The notes: generated by a model from the sequence alone, not told the origin. A DNA stretch of 64,000 bases from Brachycybe producta (GCA_036925085.1 JAUPFP010000006.1:9353461-9417460), one strand, 5' to 3'. Positions 24,001 to 34,074 are shown, counted from the first letter of the stretch. Program-made: numbers and translations.

Positions 24001-25793
24001 AGCTTTGTCTGGGCATTCAGTTTCCGGTAGTCCACGCAAAAACAAAAGCCACCATCTTTCTTGCGGACAAGCAAGATAGGGCTCGCGTAAGGACTACGCG
24101 AAGGTTGGATAACCCCTGCATCCAACATCTTCGCCACCTCTTCCTTCTCGACTGCTCTGGCCGCTGGAGCGGTTCGACGCAATCCTTCACGCACCGGAGG
24201 TTGCCCACCGGTATCGATCGTATGTTCGACCAGAGAGGTTTCACCCAACTCTGTGAAGTCGAACGCGAAATGATCCCGGCGTGCCAGCAGGAACTCTCGA
24301 AGCCGTCTCGCCTCTTCAGGCTTCAGATTGTAACCAATCTTAAGACACTCTTCGAGAGTGGGAGCCGTCGCCACGTTGAGCACTTGGCGTCCGTTTCCAG
24401 ACGCCCCTCTCAACTTAGACGAGGACTTCCCTGGTCGAACCGTCCTCTGAGTGGGGTCTCCCCCTTTCAACTTAGACGGCTCTTCCAGCCCTACCACAAT
24501 GGCAGCCTCCACAGCTTGAGCCGTGGCTACACCCTCTCCTGTTTCCAGGGCAATGGGTGCCTCTCCCACGTTCTCAAGCCAGATATCGTACGTGCCAAGC
24601 CGGTTGGCTGCAGCGATACCTGCTACCGCCAACACACCACGCCCACCTAAAGCTTTCCGGTGCGGCTCCACGAGAAGCAGCTGGCCAGGGCCGGCATGCT
24701 CTACCAACGTCACGGATACGACACGTCGTACGTGGGCTGGTAGCCAGACATTCTCCCTCAGTCGCAGAGAACAAACTTCTCCGCGCCCGATAGAGGTTCT
24801 GGTCTCGGGCAGCTCTGGTGAAACCACGTTCACCCACCCATCAACCTGCTCGAGTGCCGGCGGATCCACTGGGAGTTGCCGTCCCGGAGGCAAAGCCCCT
24901 GGTATCGGCGATGGAATTGCTTCCACCTCCCTAGGTTCTGCAAGCGCACGATCGGTGAATGCAGCTTGGAGGGCGTCTGGATGTGCCGTCCAGACATCCT
25001 CCCGGAAGTAAACCTTCCGGTGCACGATATCCACCATCAAGCCGAAACGTGAGGCGTGATCAACGCCCAACAACGCTTCGCCCTCTCCTTTCACCAAAAG
25101 GAGAGGCACCTTGATGGTCTTCTTGTGGATGGTCAATTCCACATTTGTGACCCCTACTACCTCGATGGAGTGCCCACCCATTCCAAGAAGGAACGAAGGA
25201 ACCGCCAGTTCCTCTATAGGCAACTCCATCACTCGTGCCGCCGTAATGCTTAGGACCGACACGTCGGCCCCGGTGTCTACGATCATCTCCATCAGACGAT
25301 CGCCTATCGACACCCACACTCGGGGTGACCCTACATCGTAGGCCCGGCTCTGAAGCTCAGGGATGGGAACCCGCGGGCTCCCACCATCGATCTTCTGCCT
25401 TCCGTCCACCTTACCGTCCACACCGGACGGTAATCCCAGACGTGCAGAAGACTGGGGAACAGTCTCACAAACCAGAGACTCCCCAGGCACCACGGGAGGT
25501 ATGGGCACACCAACTCCTCCCGCCTGCTCGATGATCGCACGATCCAGCACCTCACCACTAGGCATATAGGGTGAGGGGGCAAACCAGCGATCCAGCTGGC
25601 TGCACACGGCCTCCAATGTGGAGCATGGCGATGGAAATACCCACTGGGTAATTTCCGGGTCTGCAGACCTCGCCAGAGGCACCCCTGCCTTCCGCAGGAC
25701 ATCCACATATTTGGAGACCGCCCGGAGGTACGTCCCTCGTTCAGAGCTCAGGCCGTGACAGGCACCTGAGCTTTGAAGCTTTACCGGTCGCAC
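21060..25793 (-). CDS. pol: LTR element pol (protease, reverse transcriptase, RNase H, integrase)
   Basis: 1577 aa. In order: aspartic protease with DTGADVSVLS, reverse transcriptase with LDLASGYWQV and the YLDD active site, RNase H (HTDASGYGLGVV ... VTDHHALCYL), integrase with the HHCC finger (HDIPEAGHFGMF ... CLVCQRAR) and a DDE core (GMDFVGPFP, SDRGSQFSS), and a basic tail (YNLRPRRPR). This order is Ty3/Gypsy type. The frame is open throughout. Confidence 0.96.
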   Translation of the reverse strand: MRPVKLQSSGACHGLSSERGTYLRAVSKYVDVLRKAGVPLARSADPEITQWVFPSPCSTLEAVCSQLDRWFAPSPYMPSGEVLDRAIIEQAGGVGVPIPPVVPGESLVCETVPQSSARLGLPSGVDGKVDGRQKIDGGSPRVPIPELQSRAYDVGSPRVWVSIGDRLMEMIVDTGADVSVLSITAARVMELPIEELAVPSFLLGMGGHSIEVVGVTNVELTIHKKTIKVPLLLVKGEGEALLGVDHASRFGLMVDIVHRKVYFREDVWTAHPDALQAAFTDRALAEPREVEAIPSPIPGALPPGRQLPVDPPALEQVDGWVNVVSPELPETRTSIGRGEVCSLRLRENVWLPAHVRRVVSVTLVEHAGPGQLLLVEPHRKALGGRGVLAVAGIAAANRLGTYDIWLENVGEAPIALETGEGVATAQAVEAAIVVGLEEPSKLKGGDPTQRTVRPGKSSSKLRGASGNGRQVLNVATAPTLEECLKIGYNLKPEEARRLREFLLARRDHFAFDFTELGETSLVEHTIDTGGQPPVREGLRRTAPAARAVEKEEVAKMLDAGVIQPSRSPYASPILLVRKKDGGFCFCVDYRKLNAQTKLDQYPLPRIDDALDSLAGAKFFATLDLASGYWQVRMAEPDIEKTAFICSQGLFEFRKMPFGLCNAPATMQRALDLLLAGHKWETCLVYLDDIIVFGNTFEQFLERLSTVLGLLRGAELKLQPKKCFFGFNKVRYLGHVVSAEGVAPDPDLVRAVQEFDVPTTVTGVRSFLGLAGYYRRFIKDFAKVARPLHDLTKKDASFEWSDQCKLAFARLKAFLTEAPVLTMYDPRGEVIIHTDASGYGLGVVVYQKLPEDSVPRVLAYASRLMKGAETRYSVTEQECLAVMFAVGKFRPYLFNREFVIVTDHHALCYLQTAKNLQGRLGRWQMQLQEYRFKVQYRKGTLHVDADALSRYPVRDVADLSLPEYVEADVGEVIYHIRSEMDWVKEQEADGWCSKVKSEIFRDPNSNLRFKFVVADDLLFAIRSIQDRLRTVLVVPKSCRAFCLRKLHDIPEAGHFGMFKTYQRLRSRFYWIGMKRDTAEYVKSCLVCQRARQFARSQGFLQPIVPEYPVDTWGMDFVGPFPASVGGVTYVLIMVDYFTRYGVARVVRRATAACVVKFLKDEILSVYGTPKALVSDRGSQFSSKVLLKFRERYNIAHHFTTAYHPQANGLTERTNKTVMETIKRYLDPLKEQRDWWDKLRPAVWAYNTAVQESTQVSPYQLLFGREPRMEIDNLLPDGPVRDLPDQQAVEEQARQRLAAAQKRQKERYDAGRVQPPLYQPGDPVWIRDQAGKLGQAKKWNLAYKAERGTVVARYSDLVYEIEFVDGYGRKVRDRFHVDNLKPYIPTCTVREEDGLGVSETSSGTDSDATEASARSGVTPAPKPPSVPSQESTDSEGDDPPPPRYNLRPRRPRVFEVSGYDPRIGSIRLWGTLWVPLPWWGRAGSPLLWADGWERRRPDIAVFGASYGFGRNPGRPIPRCLVRGPTKSVRGRRNPSVKTSMKAPITVNIRELTVNVSTHQVQSWCRRMPLKRQTTVKSPW

Positions 25794-25798
25794 ACCAC

Positions 25799-27574
25799 TC
25801 AGTTCGGTGGCGACCGGCGGCGGTTTAACGAGGATCTCTCCTCGTCCTCCACGAGTCGATAGTAGAACTGACCATCGTGAACGGTGGCCAGGTACTTACG
25901 ACCCTCCAGCCAAACTGGTGCAACACCAGCGGTTGGCTGGAGGCTCTGACTTTCGTCAGGCACCACTCTAGCGACTTGTCCTTTGGCCGCAGCCTTCGGA
26001 CAATCCTTCCTCAGGTGACCCATTTGGTTACACCCGAAACAAGGACCTAGTCGCCGGAGTGAATCTCCCGTACGGTCCGTACCACGAGGCGTTGCCGCCG
26101 GCTGACCTCCGCCAGAGCCTGCCTGCTTCTTCTTCTTGCCTCCGGTCTTGGCTCCTGCTTTGTCCGACTTGGACGGTGCAGCAGCCTTCGCACCCGTTTG
26201 GCTTGAAGATGAAGCCTTGGCAGAGCTCCCAGAGCTAGCCGTGGTTCCGGAGGACGGAGCGTTAGCCCGGTCCTGGGGAACCCCTCTTGTACGGGTAGGT
26301 AATTTACCTACCAGAAGCAAATCGGCCTCTACCAGCCGTGCCTTTCGGGCATATGCCTCCACCGTACCGGCCTTGCAACCGATCAACTGATCAGTGATGG
26401 CCGTCTGGAGTTTCCGTTTGAAGCGAATGAGCCGACAGCTCTCGTCTTCGCCCGGAGACACTCGGTCGGACAGTTCCAAGAACCGCCAGTAGAATGCCTG
26501 CACAGACTCGGTAGCCCCCTGTTTCATGGATTCGAATTCACCGAAACAGAGGCGAGCCTGGTTACTTGTGCTGAAGCGGCTACGCATAGCATCCTTCAGC
26601 TCAGTCCAGGTCAGGTCTGGAAGAGTTTCCACCAACGTGGCGTAGTACTCTTCCGCCAGACCATCCAGCAGAAACGTGAAGAAACTGCATCGGGACTCAT
26701 CCGTCCAGCGCTGAGCTCGGGCTTTCGCTTCGAACTTGCGGAGAAAAGGCGTCAAGTCCTCTCTGCCGTCGTAACGAGCAAAAGAGTGGACCGGGTTAAA
26801 GAACCCGAACGCCTGAACCTCCGCTGGAACCGCTGGAGCGGGCGTCCAAGCAGCGGCGCTAACCCTGCGAGGTTGCCTGCTCCGGTTCCCCGAAACGTCA
26901 GACTCCGACTCAGCTTCCGAGGGAATCATCACCTGAACCCTCGGCTGCTGTCCGGGTACAGCAGGAGCTCCCCGGCCAAGTCCCCGAGGGGATGGCCTGG
27001 GTGCTACCCGCGGAGGTACCAACCGGGGAAGTACCGGTGGTTCCTCTCCCCGTGCGCCTTCACGCACGGGCGACAGTGAGAACCGAGGTGCCACCCTCGG
27101 CTCAACTGACGACCGGGACAGTCGTCCTTCCAACCGAAGGACATCTATCCCGTAAGCAATCTCAACGAGTTGCTGCTCGGATAGCCCGGCCAAAAAGGCC
27201 CGGCCCTCACGTGCAGTCTCGTCCGGGATTTCCACCATGTCCCTACGGGGCTGATCGCCACGTCCAACCGGACGGGCGACGGTGGAAACTTGGACAAGCG
27301 GCCGTGGCTGCTCGTCCTCCCCGGTGAGATCACCGTCGGACCCACTGTCTTCAACCAGGTATTCTCCCGGACGGACGTCACGGCGGCGTTTCCGCACCGT
27401 GACCCAGTCCTCCGGGAGATCCCCGCCTACGCTACCGCTATGCTCCTCTCTCACCAGAGGCGCACCGCCTTCCGCCCCCCCAAGGGGACGGTCGACTACG
27501 CGGCCGCGTAACTCCAAACCCGCATCTACTCCAAGTTCCCGACCTCCCGTCGGTACTTTTGGGGCTGACTCCAT
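25799..27574 (-). CDS. gag: LTR element gag
   Basis: 591 aa. The middle part (FGFFNPVHSFARYDGREDLT ... ELSDRVSPGEDESCRLIRFK) has the retrotransposon gag capsid pattern. A CCHC zinc knuckle, CFGCNQMGHLRKDC, lies near the C terminus after a Ser/Lys-rich linker. It directly precedes pol. Confidence 0.92.
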   Translation of the reverse strand: MESAPKVPTGGRELGVDAGLELRGRVVDRPLGGAEGGAPLVREEHSGSVGGDLPEDWVTVRKRRRDVRPGEYLVEDSGSDGDLTGEDEQPRPLVQVSTVARPVGRGDQPRRDMVEIPDETAREGRAFLAGLSEQQLVEIAYGIDVLRLEGRLSRSSVEPRVAPRFSLSPVREGARGEEPPVLPRLVPPRVAPRPSPRGLGRGAPAVPGQQPRVQVMIPSEAESESDVSGNRSRQPRRVSAAAWTPAPAVPAEVQAFGFFNPVHSFARYDGREDLTPFLRKFEAKARAQRWTDESRCSFFTFLLDGLAEEYYATLVETLPDLTWTELKDAMRSRFSTSNQARLCFGEFESMKQGATESVQAFYWRFLELSDRVSPGEDESCRLIRFKRKLQTAITDQLIGCKAGTVEAYARKARLVEADLLLVGKLPTRTRGVPQDRANAPSSGTTASSGSSAKASSSSQTGAKAAAPSKSDKAGAKTGGKKKKQAGSGGGQPAATPRGTDRTGDSLRRLGPCFGCNQMGHLRKDCPKAAAKGQVARVVPDESQSLQPTAGVAPVWLEGRKYLATVHDGQFYYRLVEDEERSSLNRRRSPPN

Positions 27575-28186
27575 TTTTCACCGTAAACGAACGGTAAAAT
27601 CTGGACAAAGCCACCAGATCTCGGGTTTCCACCGTCGAAAACGGTAATCTCACGGACAAAAGTCCGTAAAATACCGTTACGAACGGATGGGACCGTGCAA
27701 AACCGCAGTATCACGGACAAAAGTCCGTGTCCCACGGTAAAGTACGGTCAGAGTTGACCTTTACCGGTTTCTACCGCGGTATAACGGACAAAAGTCCGTC
27801 TCTCGCGGTGTACTCCACGGTAAATGACCTTTTACCACTTTCTACCGTGGACCAACGGACAAAAGTCCGTACACCACGGTGTACTTGCAGTAAAATACCG
27901 TACACCACCGAAAACCACGGTACCACGGACCGTAGTCCGTGCCCCACGGTAATTCGACGGTACCAATACGGTAACCAACGGTAAATTTACCGTTAACCAC
28001 GGTACAACGGACCAGAGTCCGTTCCCCACGGTACACAACGGTAAATCAACGGTGAAACGGTGGTTTCCGCCGCTGTCCCACGGACCAAAGTCCGCGCCCA
28101 GTGACGTACTCTCACCGCACGGTGATTCGACCGACTTAACGGTCGAATACACGGTAAATCACCGTGCGAGAGGCGGGGTACAGGTA
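27575..28186 (-). repeat. LTR element leader rich in ACCGT/ACGGT and GTCCGT repeats
   Basis: A 0.6-kb non-coding leader between primer site and gag. The short motif ACGGT/ACCGT recurs every 10-25 bases, and the inverted motif ACGGACAAAAGTCCGT or close variants recurs at least eight times (27653, 27712, 27785, 27855, 27927, 28010 and others), each able to form a small hairpin. The same motifs recur in the start of the third ORF (20220-20700). Confidence 0.75.
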
Positions 28187-28204
28187 CCCGGCGCCTCCAC
28201 CAAT
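28187..28204 (-). other. Candidate primer-binding site
   Basis: On the minus strand, two bases after the LTR, TGGTGGAGGCGCCGGG would pair with a tRNA 3' end finishing in CCA. The tRNA isotype was not identified. Confidence 0.5.
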
Positions 28205-29008
28205 TGTAACGTCCCGCCGGACCGTTACAATACCCCGGCAAGCAATACCCCAAAAACGGCGTAAAACTTACCGCAACCGGCTCCTTACGGGGACGGGACC
28301 GTACCCGTAGCCGTCTCCCGCACGGTGCTCCTGGGTTGTGCCGGCTCCACGGAGCCACTCCCGACGGACACGACGAAAAACCACGCCGCCACGCCGAGAA
28401 TATCGCGGTAGAACACCGGTTCTACCGCGAGCCGACACGAGTTCCGGCCGAAAGAGGACGGAAAAAGACGGTGGCGTTTCCCCAAACCAGAAACCCACCC
28501 CCCTCGCGGTAACTCCCCAAGAAATAGACACGACACAGGTAAGTGAAGGTAGAAGTGTATTTATTTAACACTTACGACGTGAACGATGCAACGATGAAAA
28601 GGTGGCAGTGATAATATTATTTACACAACTTGGCTGGTCTACTTTGACCAGCCAAGCCCCCCATAAATATAAACAAAGGCCAACAGGCCAAAAGCACAAA
28701 AGATGAAGATAAGGCACTGGCCAGTGGAGGTCTCCTTGACCTCCACCCACAGGTCTAGTCTCTTCTATATCCTACAACCAACTGCCCAGATCCTGTGGTT
28801 GACTAGGCCACAGGAAACCTCCAGGCAACTCCACCTGGAGGGGACAGAGGTCACTTCTGACCTCTCACCCATAGACTTCATGGTGAGAGGTCTGCTGGCA
28901 CCAAAATGGCGTCCGACCTAACAGCCTACTGTAGCTGTCAGGCAGACCACCATAGAGAAATTCGTCTGCTCCACCAAAATTAAAATTGGAGCAGACCAGG
29001 TTGCCACA
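28205..29008 (-). repeat. LTR (5' LTR in element orientation)
   Basis: 804 bp, same ends and sequence as 16376-17179 in the parts compared. It is followed on the right by the flanking duplication TTAT. Confidence 0.95.
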
Positions 29009-29371
29009 TTATTCAGTGTAGGGTTCAGAATAAAACATTGAAAACAAACAAACGACAATGGACATTAAGAAACAATGCCTGATTGCGAAATTACGTACTT
29101 TTTTCTTTATTTCTTTAAAATTTCACGATATTTTTACAAGTAATTTGCAAGAAATAAGCAATAGAACTTACCGACTTATCGAAATCTACATTGGCTTCCA
29201 TGTTAAAAGTTTCGGTTTAACAGCAACGTTCAGAATAAAACATCAAAAATAACAAAACAATGTGAAATATTTAAAAAAAACTAATGCATGGATGTGAAAC
29301 TACGTACTTTTTCCTTTATTTTTTCAAAAATTCAAAAAAATTGGGCAAGTAATTTGCGAGAAAACAGTAAA

Positions 29372-30200
29372 AACAAGGGATTCAAGGAACCCTATAGATC
29401 TCCATTGCTTTAATATATGCTTTCATATATCAAATAACCAACTTTTTTTCATTGTGCGCATGTGTACGCACATGTACACACGTGTGCGCATGTGTACGCA
29501 CATGTACACACGTGTGCGCATGTGTACGCACATGTACACGTGTGCGCATATGTATATAGATAATCACACATGTATGTACTCGTGTACATGACATAGTTAC
29601 ATGTGATGCGCATGCGTCATTCATTTGTAATAATATGGGTTTAAAATGAAAATACGTCACATGTATTCTAATATACAAAAATAATAACAGAACATAAAAA
29701 GGAACACCCCTCCTAAATAATAGAAAAGTCCCCCCTTTCGAATGCTACAACTGGAAAGAGGAAGAAACTCGATTTTTTGAAAAAAAAATTACGTTTTTAA
29801 AAAATCGAAATTTTATATATCGAATCGCTCTGAAATTCCAGTTTCATCGTCAGAATGTTTACATCATTTTAAGTCTGATGACATTTTATTGTAGGTGGCC
29901 CCGTTTTCGAGTTGTTCGACCCACTAAAAATTATGACCAAAAACTCAAAATTTGTTTCTAAAAAATTCATAAAAAAATAACCCCTGGGTAAAATTTTCTA
30001 ATTGTTTGTCAGGAGCTTCATATTGACCCACGGAATCAAATAAAAAATACTGCATGTCTTTATCTCATTCCGTTCTTGAGTTGTTCGAGGAACTAAATCG
30101 GGTTCCGGACACACAGACACACACACACAGACATCCTTTTTTTCCCCTTTTCTTGCATGATCCTATATACCTCCATTGCTCTTTAGAGCAATGGTATATA
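29372..30200. repeat. Family C repeat, copy C3 (short array), inside the arm of element D
   Basis: Same left end ACAAGGGATTCAAGGAACCC as C1 and C2. The 30-bp array has only about three units (29454-29548). The right half matches C2 closely and ends near CCTCCATTGCTCTTTAGAG. It interrupts the right arm of foldback D. Confidence 0.8.
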
Positions 30201-30454
30201 TTCCATTTATATATTAAAGTTTCGTCTGCTAACTTCTTAGGGGGCCATCTTTTGGCCTACTGCCACTAGAGGCGCTTATTAGACATATGGCTCATTGGCT
30301 GGTTATGTAGTCTGACGTTAAAAAAGGCGGATTAGAAGCCAATTAGAAGTTGCCGGTCGTCATAACAAAGGCGGAGCCAATTGAAGTTCTGACCTATTTC
30401 TAACTGCCTGTCTTAATATTATTCGCTGTTAACTGACTTGCGAATAACAAAAAA

Positions 30455-31593
30455 ATGGCTCCTGATGAACTGTTTCTCATGAAGCAAGGTGCCGAAGCTA
30501 AAATTTACAAGACTGAATTCTTGGGGAAACAAACAGTAGTAAAAGAAAGATTTTCTAAGAAGTATCGAAATCCAACGTTAGATGCTACGTTGTGCAAAGA
30601 AAGAACAACGACAGAAGCGAGATCCATAATGCGGTGCAGGGCGTTAGGTAATAAATGATGGATCAGCGGAGACACTTGAGGTGTCGCAATATGGCGGTTT
30701 TTCTATATGTTTCCTATCTGAATTATTCGCCATATTAGGTCACACGCGTTGCCCAAATATCCTCAATGACATGAAATGGCCAATCCTTCAAAATGACACT
30801 GTGATGGGGTTTCGTATACCACTTTATGACAATATGGTTATGCACTTAAAAATTTACCGCATATGCAAGGGAAGCACATGGTGTTGTTTACATGTTTTTA
30901 GTCTTGAACACAAGGCTTCATTTTTTTTCTTATCGAACGAAATTAATAAAATGGAAATTCTTTCGCTTGGCTGCCACTTAACCTCTATGCAGGGAATTGT
31001 ACAGCCTTCTTCCCCCCCCCTCCAATATTTAAATAACTCCACAGCTTTAGCTAATAGGCTAGCGGCTCCTAATTAAAATAATATTCTGCAGTGTTAATTG
31101 TTAATCATTTTCAGGTATTCATACACCGGCTTTGTATTTGGTGGACCTTGCAACACATCGTATTTACATGCAATATGTTGAAGGAAGTGTCACAGTTAGA
31201 GAATACATCTTGGAAATGGAATCTCGGTCTGCAGATGCCTTAAAACTAAACGAGTTAGCTAAGAAAATAGGTTATACCATCGGAAAACTCCATAACGGTG
31301 ACGTAATTCACGGTGATCTCACCACATCGAACATGCTCCTCAGGCCTCCTCACAAGTCGTCCGAGATCGTCCTGATCGACTTCGGACTCAGCTACATGGA
31401 AGCAAGTGCTGAAGACAAAGCGGTCGACTTGTACGTCTTGGAGAGAGCGTACTCGAGCACTCATCCTCTCAGTCAGTACATCTTCGAAATTATACTTGAT
31501 GAGTATCTCGCAACAAGTAAGAATGCGGCCGAGATCAGAAAGAAACTCAATGAAGTAAGGCTACGAGGACGCAAACGAACCATGGTCGGATAG
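30455..31593 (+). CDS. TP53RK: TP53-regulating kinase / Bud32, KEOPS kinase
   Basis: Atypical small kinase/ATPase of the KEOPS (EKC) complex, needed for t6A modification of ANN-decoding tRNAs. Two exons, 30455-30647 and 31115-31593, join in phase to 223 codons (human 253). Visible motifs: the P-loop-like QGAEAKIY at 11-18, the lysine in VVKERF (K30), the YRNPTLD motif, the catalytic loop HGDLTTSN (D132, N137), DFG at 153-155, and the C-terminal tail RLRGRKRTMVG that the family conserves for complex function. The start ATG has AAAAATGG context 44 bases downstream of the family A MITE end. An AATAAA lies at 31648. The intron holds a family E MITE (30957-31083). No break was seen. Confidence 0.96.
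30957..31083. repeat. Family E MITE, copy E2 (TP53RK intron)
   Basis: Starts ATTCTTTCGCTTGGCTGCC and ends GGCTAGCGGCTCCTAATT, a diverged copy of the family. Confidence 0.6.
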
Positions 31594-32213
31594 TCCATTA
31601 TGACGCTCAATTGTTAAACCTTTGATTTAATCATGTAAAAATATCGTAATAAAAGTTAATTTTATAACATTTCATATTGTATTATTATTAACATTGTATT
31701 CTGTGTATATTATATTAATTTTGTCGAATTGGATTATATAACAGTTGAGTTTAATTCAACTTTTCAGAAGCAACTTTAAAAAAAATCAAAGTTTATTTGA
31801 AACTAGAAGAGAAAAGTAATTCAATAAAAATATTTTCATGATATTTTTTAAAAGAAACTTTAGATTGCAGTTTATAAACATGGATTTTTATTGAAAAGAT
31901 CATATTTAAAAACTGCTACAGATAGTTTTATTTTCAAAAATAACAACATGAAAATACGTTTCGTTCATTTTAACTCTTTAGTTTCTAATTGTCTTTTAAT
32001 TTTATTTAAAAAAGTGCTTCTAACAAGCTAAGATACTGAAATCCATTGCACATCGTACGATGGTTTTCGATAGTTTTTAGTGTTAAACGAACTGAATTTT
32101 AATTATGATCTATGGACCCAACCGAAACACCACCATAGTAATTGGGTATTTATCGATTCCCTTTTTGTAACCCTCATTAGTCAACATGTTAGAAATTAAC
32201 CAAAAGTTAGACT
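31594..32213. other. Convergent intergenic gap with worn family B copy
   Basis: The 3' ends of TP53RK (plus) and the DHRS4-like gene (minus) face each other. Positions 31765-32010 are a worn family B foldback (GAAACTAGAAGAG ... ACTCTTTAGTTTCTAATTG). Nothing else was recognised. Confidence 0.5.
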
Positions 32214-33505
32214 TCACAAACGAGAAGGTAAACCTCCTGTAGCTGCAATAGTTTCACCAGTAATGTAAGACGCTTCGTCCGAACAGAGAAAAGCAACAAT
32301 TCCGGCAATATCTTTTGGTTCTCCAAGTCTCGAGAGAGAGAAAAAAAAAAGCAACAAGATAAATTAAAATGCTCAAATCTCAATAAGTCGATTTTTGAAA
32401 CCTTTTCAGCATCGTCTGTTCTGAATACATCTGATTAATTGTGTCATCTTTCCACATCTATTTAAGAAAACATAAACGTTACGAATCACAATGTTATTTT
32501 AAGAAGTTTAAGAATCACGACGAATCCCTTACAGCTTCAGACAGATGCGTTTTTATCAATCCCGGCGCGATACAATTCACTCTGATGTTATTAACTCCAC
32601 ATTCTTTTGCAATCACTTTGGTCAGTCCGAGTAAAGCCGTCTTAGAAATAGAATAAGCTCCAATCTCGGAAATTGGATTATATCCAGCAAAAGAAGACAG
32701 ATACACGATGGAACCAGAACTAAAAAAAAATCATAAAAGTTAGTTAAAAACTCTGCTCATACGAGATGAAAAGAAAAAAACATTTACCCTTTTTCTTCCA
32801 TATGAGGAACCACTTCTTTTGTAATTAAAAACGTCGACTTGAGGTTTATATCAAAAATTTTATCCCAAGTAGATTCTGGCAACTGTAATGAAAACGAATG
32901 ATTAGGAAACTTCGCATATATTGTGAATATATTCAATTCACGTCTAGTGTCCGTCCAAAGTAAGGATTCATTCCAGCATTGGCAATCAAAATGTCGATCC
33001 GTCCTTTCTTCTTCAGAGCCTTTTGAAGATAAAATGAGAATAAAAAAACATCATAAAACTCATTCCTCAATCCAAGTACTGATTTCGCAGCCGCTCGAAA
33101 GCGTGAGAGATAAAAGCGCAATGACGAACGTGATCAACGAGTGCCGCTCGGTCTTCCTTTTTGCCAACGTGACAGACGAGTCCGCTGACATTAGAAAGTC
33201 CATCTCGCTTTAGAGTGGAAACGGCGCGTTCCACGTTCTCCGCCTTTCGACTGCTCACAACCACGTGAGCTCCGTCTTCGGCCAGACGCCGTGCAATGGC
33301 AAATCCGATACTAATTCAAATGAGGTTATCAATCAGCTGTTTGTATACAGTAGTACATGTTGATTTACCCATCAGTCGATCCCGTTACTATGGCAACCTT
33401 GCCATTAAGCCTCGAAAGTTTATCGCTGCTTTCGCTGGAAACACTCCGTTTCATGACGGAAATGTGTTTTAACCAATTTAGACTGCGAAAAACACCTAAA
33501 GACAT
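32214..33505 (-). CDS. DHRS4: DHRS4-like NADP-dependent carbonyl reductase, peroxisomal
   Basis: Classical short-chain dehydrogenase, which in the family reduces retinal, diketones and other carbonyls. Seven exons on the minus strand (33505-33369, 33310-33130, 33019-32942, 32882-32788, 32719-32533, 32457-32402, 32328-32214) join to 282 codons (human 278). Motifs: [16 protein letters not shown] for cofactor binding, NAG in IANAGMNP, catalytic Ser/Tyr/Lys at about 173, 186 and 190 (LSSF, AYSISK), PG motif in [11 protein letters not shown]. The C terminus is SRL, a type 1 peroxisomal signal as in human DHRS4. The start at [12 protein letters not shown] was chosen for length. The frame is open upstream to 33595, and the basic N terminus could also act in mitochondrial import. 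Confidence 0.93.
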
Positions 33506-33609
33506 TCTGAAATACCTGAACAAATCACCTGACTTGACAGAATCAGCTGACCAGTGACAACTGTGAGGGTCAGACACACAGGCAGTTGGGCGCAACCAGA
33601 AAAATTCTG

Positions 33610-33822
33610 TTAGCGACGCCCTTTCCTAAGCATCAGACCAATAACAACCCCATAATAAACTGTAATCAACAGCGTAACAAACCTAAATAACCAATCAGGA
33701 CGAACGTTTCTGGCTGTGTCCAACTGTTTCTGGGTCACACTGGTCATTACGAAGTAACCGGTTATGATTTTAAAAGGAGTCGTACACGAATGACATGACG
33801 TAACATAGATGAAGCGAAACAT
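33610..33822 (-). CDS. Possible small single-pass membrane protein (70 aa)
   Basis: A 70-codon minus-strand frame with an AAAAATG start context. The C-terminal half has a hydrophobic segment (FRFVTLLITVYYGVVIGLML) followed by RKGRR, so it could be a tail-anchored or inner-membrane microprotein. It lies just upstream of the DHRS4-like gene on the same strand, so it may instead be 5' UTR sequence. The family was not recognised. Confidence 0.3.
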   Translation of the reverse strand: MFRFIYVTSCHSCTTPFKIITGYFVMTSVTQKQLDTARNVRPDWLFRFVTLLITVYYGVVIGLMLRKGRR

Positions 33823-34074
33823 TTTTGCAACTGGAGCACGAACAGGGCAGTTTTTTACATTTATTTATGTACGAACAACGTCATATTCGTTTACCCAAAC
33901 ACTTTATTATCTCGTAAGGTAACACGTCATGCACCGAACTTCAAAATATCACGTTAAACGGTAAAACAAGGTCACAATCAAATTGGAAGAGTCGTCATCT
34001 TTGGCGGTATATTTGAATGATGGTCAAATGAATGGGACGACTTCAAATTTAATAACTTATTAAATATTTTAGAA

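Larger units (their letters stand above)
16376..29008 (-). mobile_element. Ty3/Gypsy LTR retrotransposon, looks whole, young
   Basis: It is bounded by two 804-bp LTRs and flanked by TTAT (16372-16375 and 29009-29012). Read on the minus strand, the order is LTR, primer site, leader, gag, pol (protease, RT, RNase H, integrase), a third large ORF, polypurine tract, LTR. The integrase placed after RNase H and the zinc-knuckle gag place it in Metaviridae. All three frames are long and open. No difference was noticed between the LTRs on reading, so the insertion should be recent. Its GC content is far above the surrounding DNA. Confidence 0.95.
15921..30293. mobile_element. Foldback element D, host of the LTR element
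   Basis: The ends GAGCCATATGTT...TAGCAGACGAAACTTTA (from 15921) and the complement (to 30293) match over about 75 bp with few differences. The arms stay related further in: CATCCATGCATTAGTTTTTT at about 16118 against its complement near 29280, and TAACATGGAAGCCAAT at 16200 against 29190. The arm itself contains a direct repeat of a segment of about 90 bp (29080-29150 and 29290-29360). The loop holds the LTR element, and the right arm holds family C copy C3. No transposase frame was seen. Confidence 0.75.
15851..30411. repeat. Family A MITE copy A2, split by a 14.4-kb insertion
   Basis: The left part (15851-15920) starts ACAGGCAGTTAGAAATCGG and stops at CTTCTAAT. The right part (30294-30411) resumes ATTGGCTGGTTATGTAGTCTG and ends TGCCTGT. 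Together they make one family A element of normal length, so the foldback element between them inserted into an existing MITE. Confidence 0.85.
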
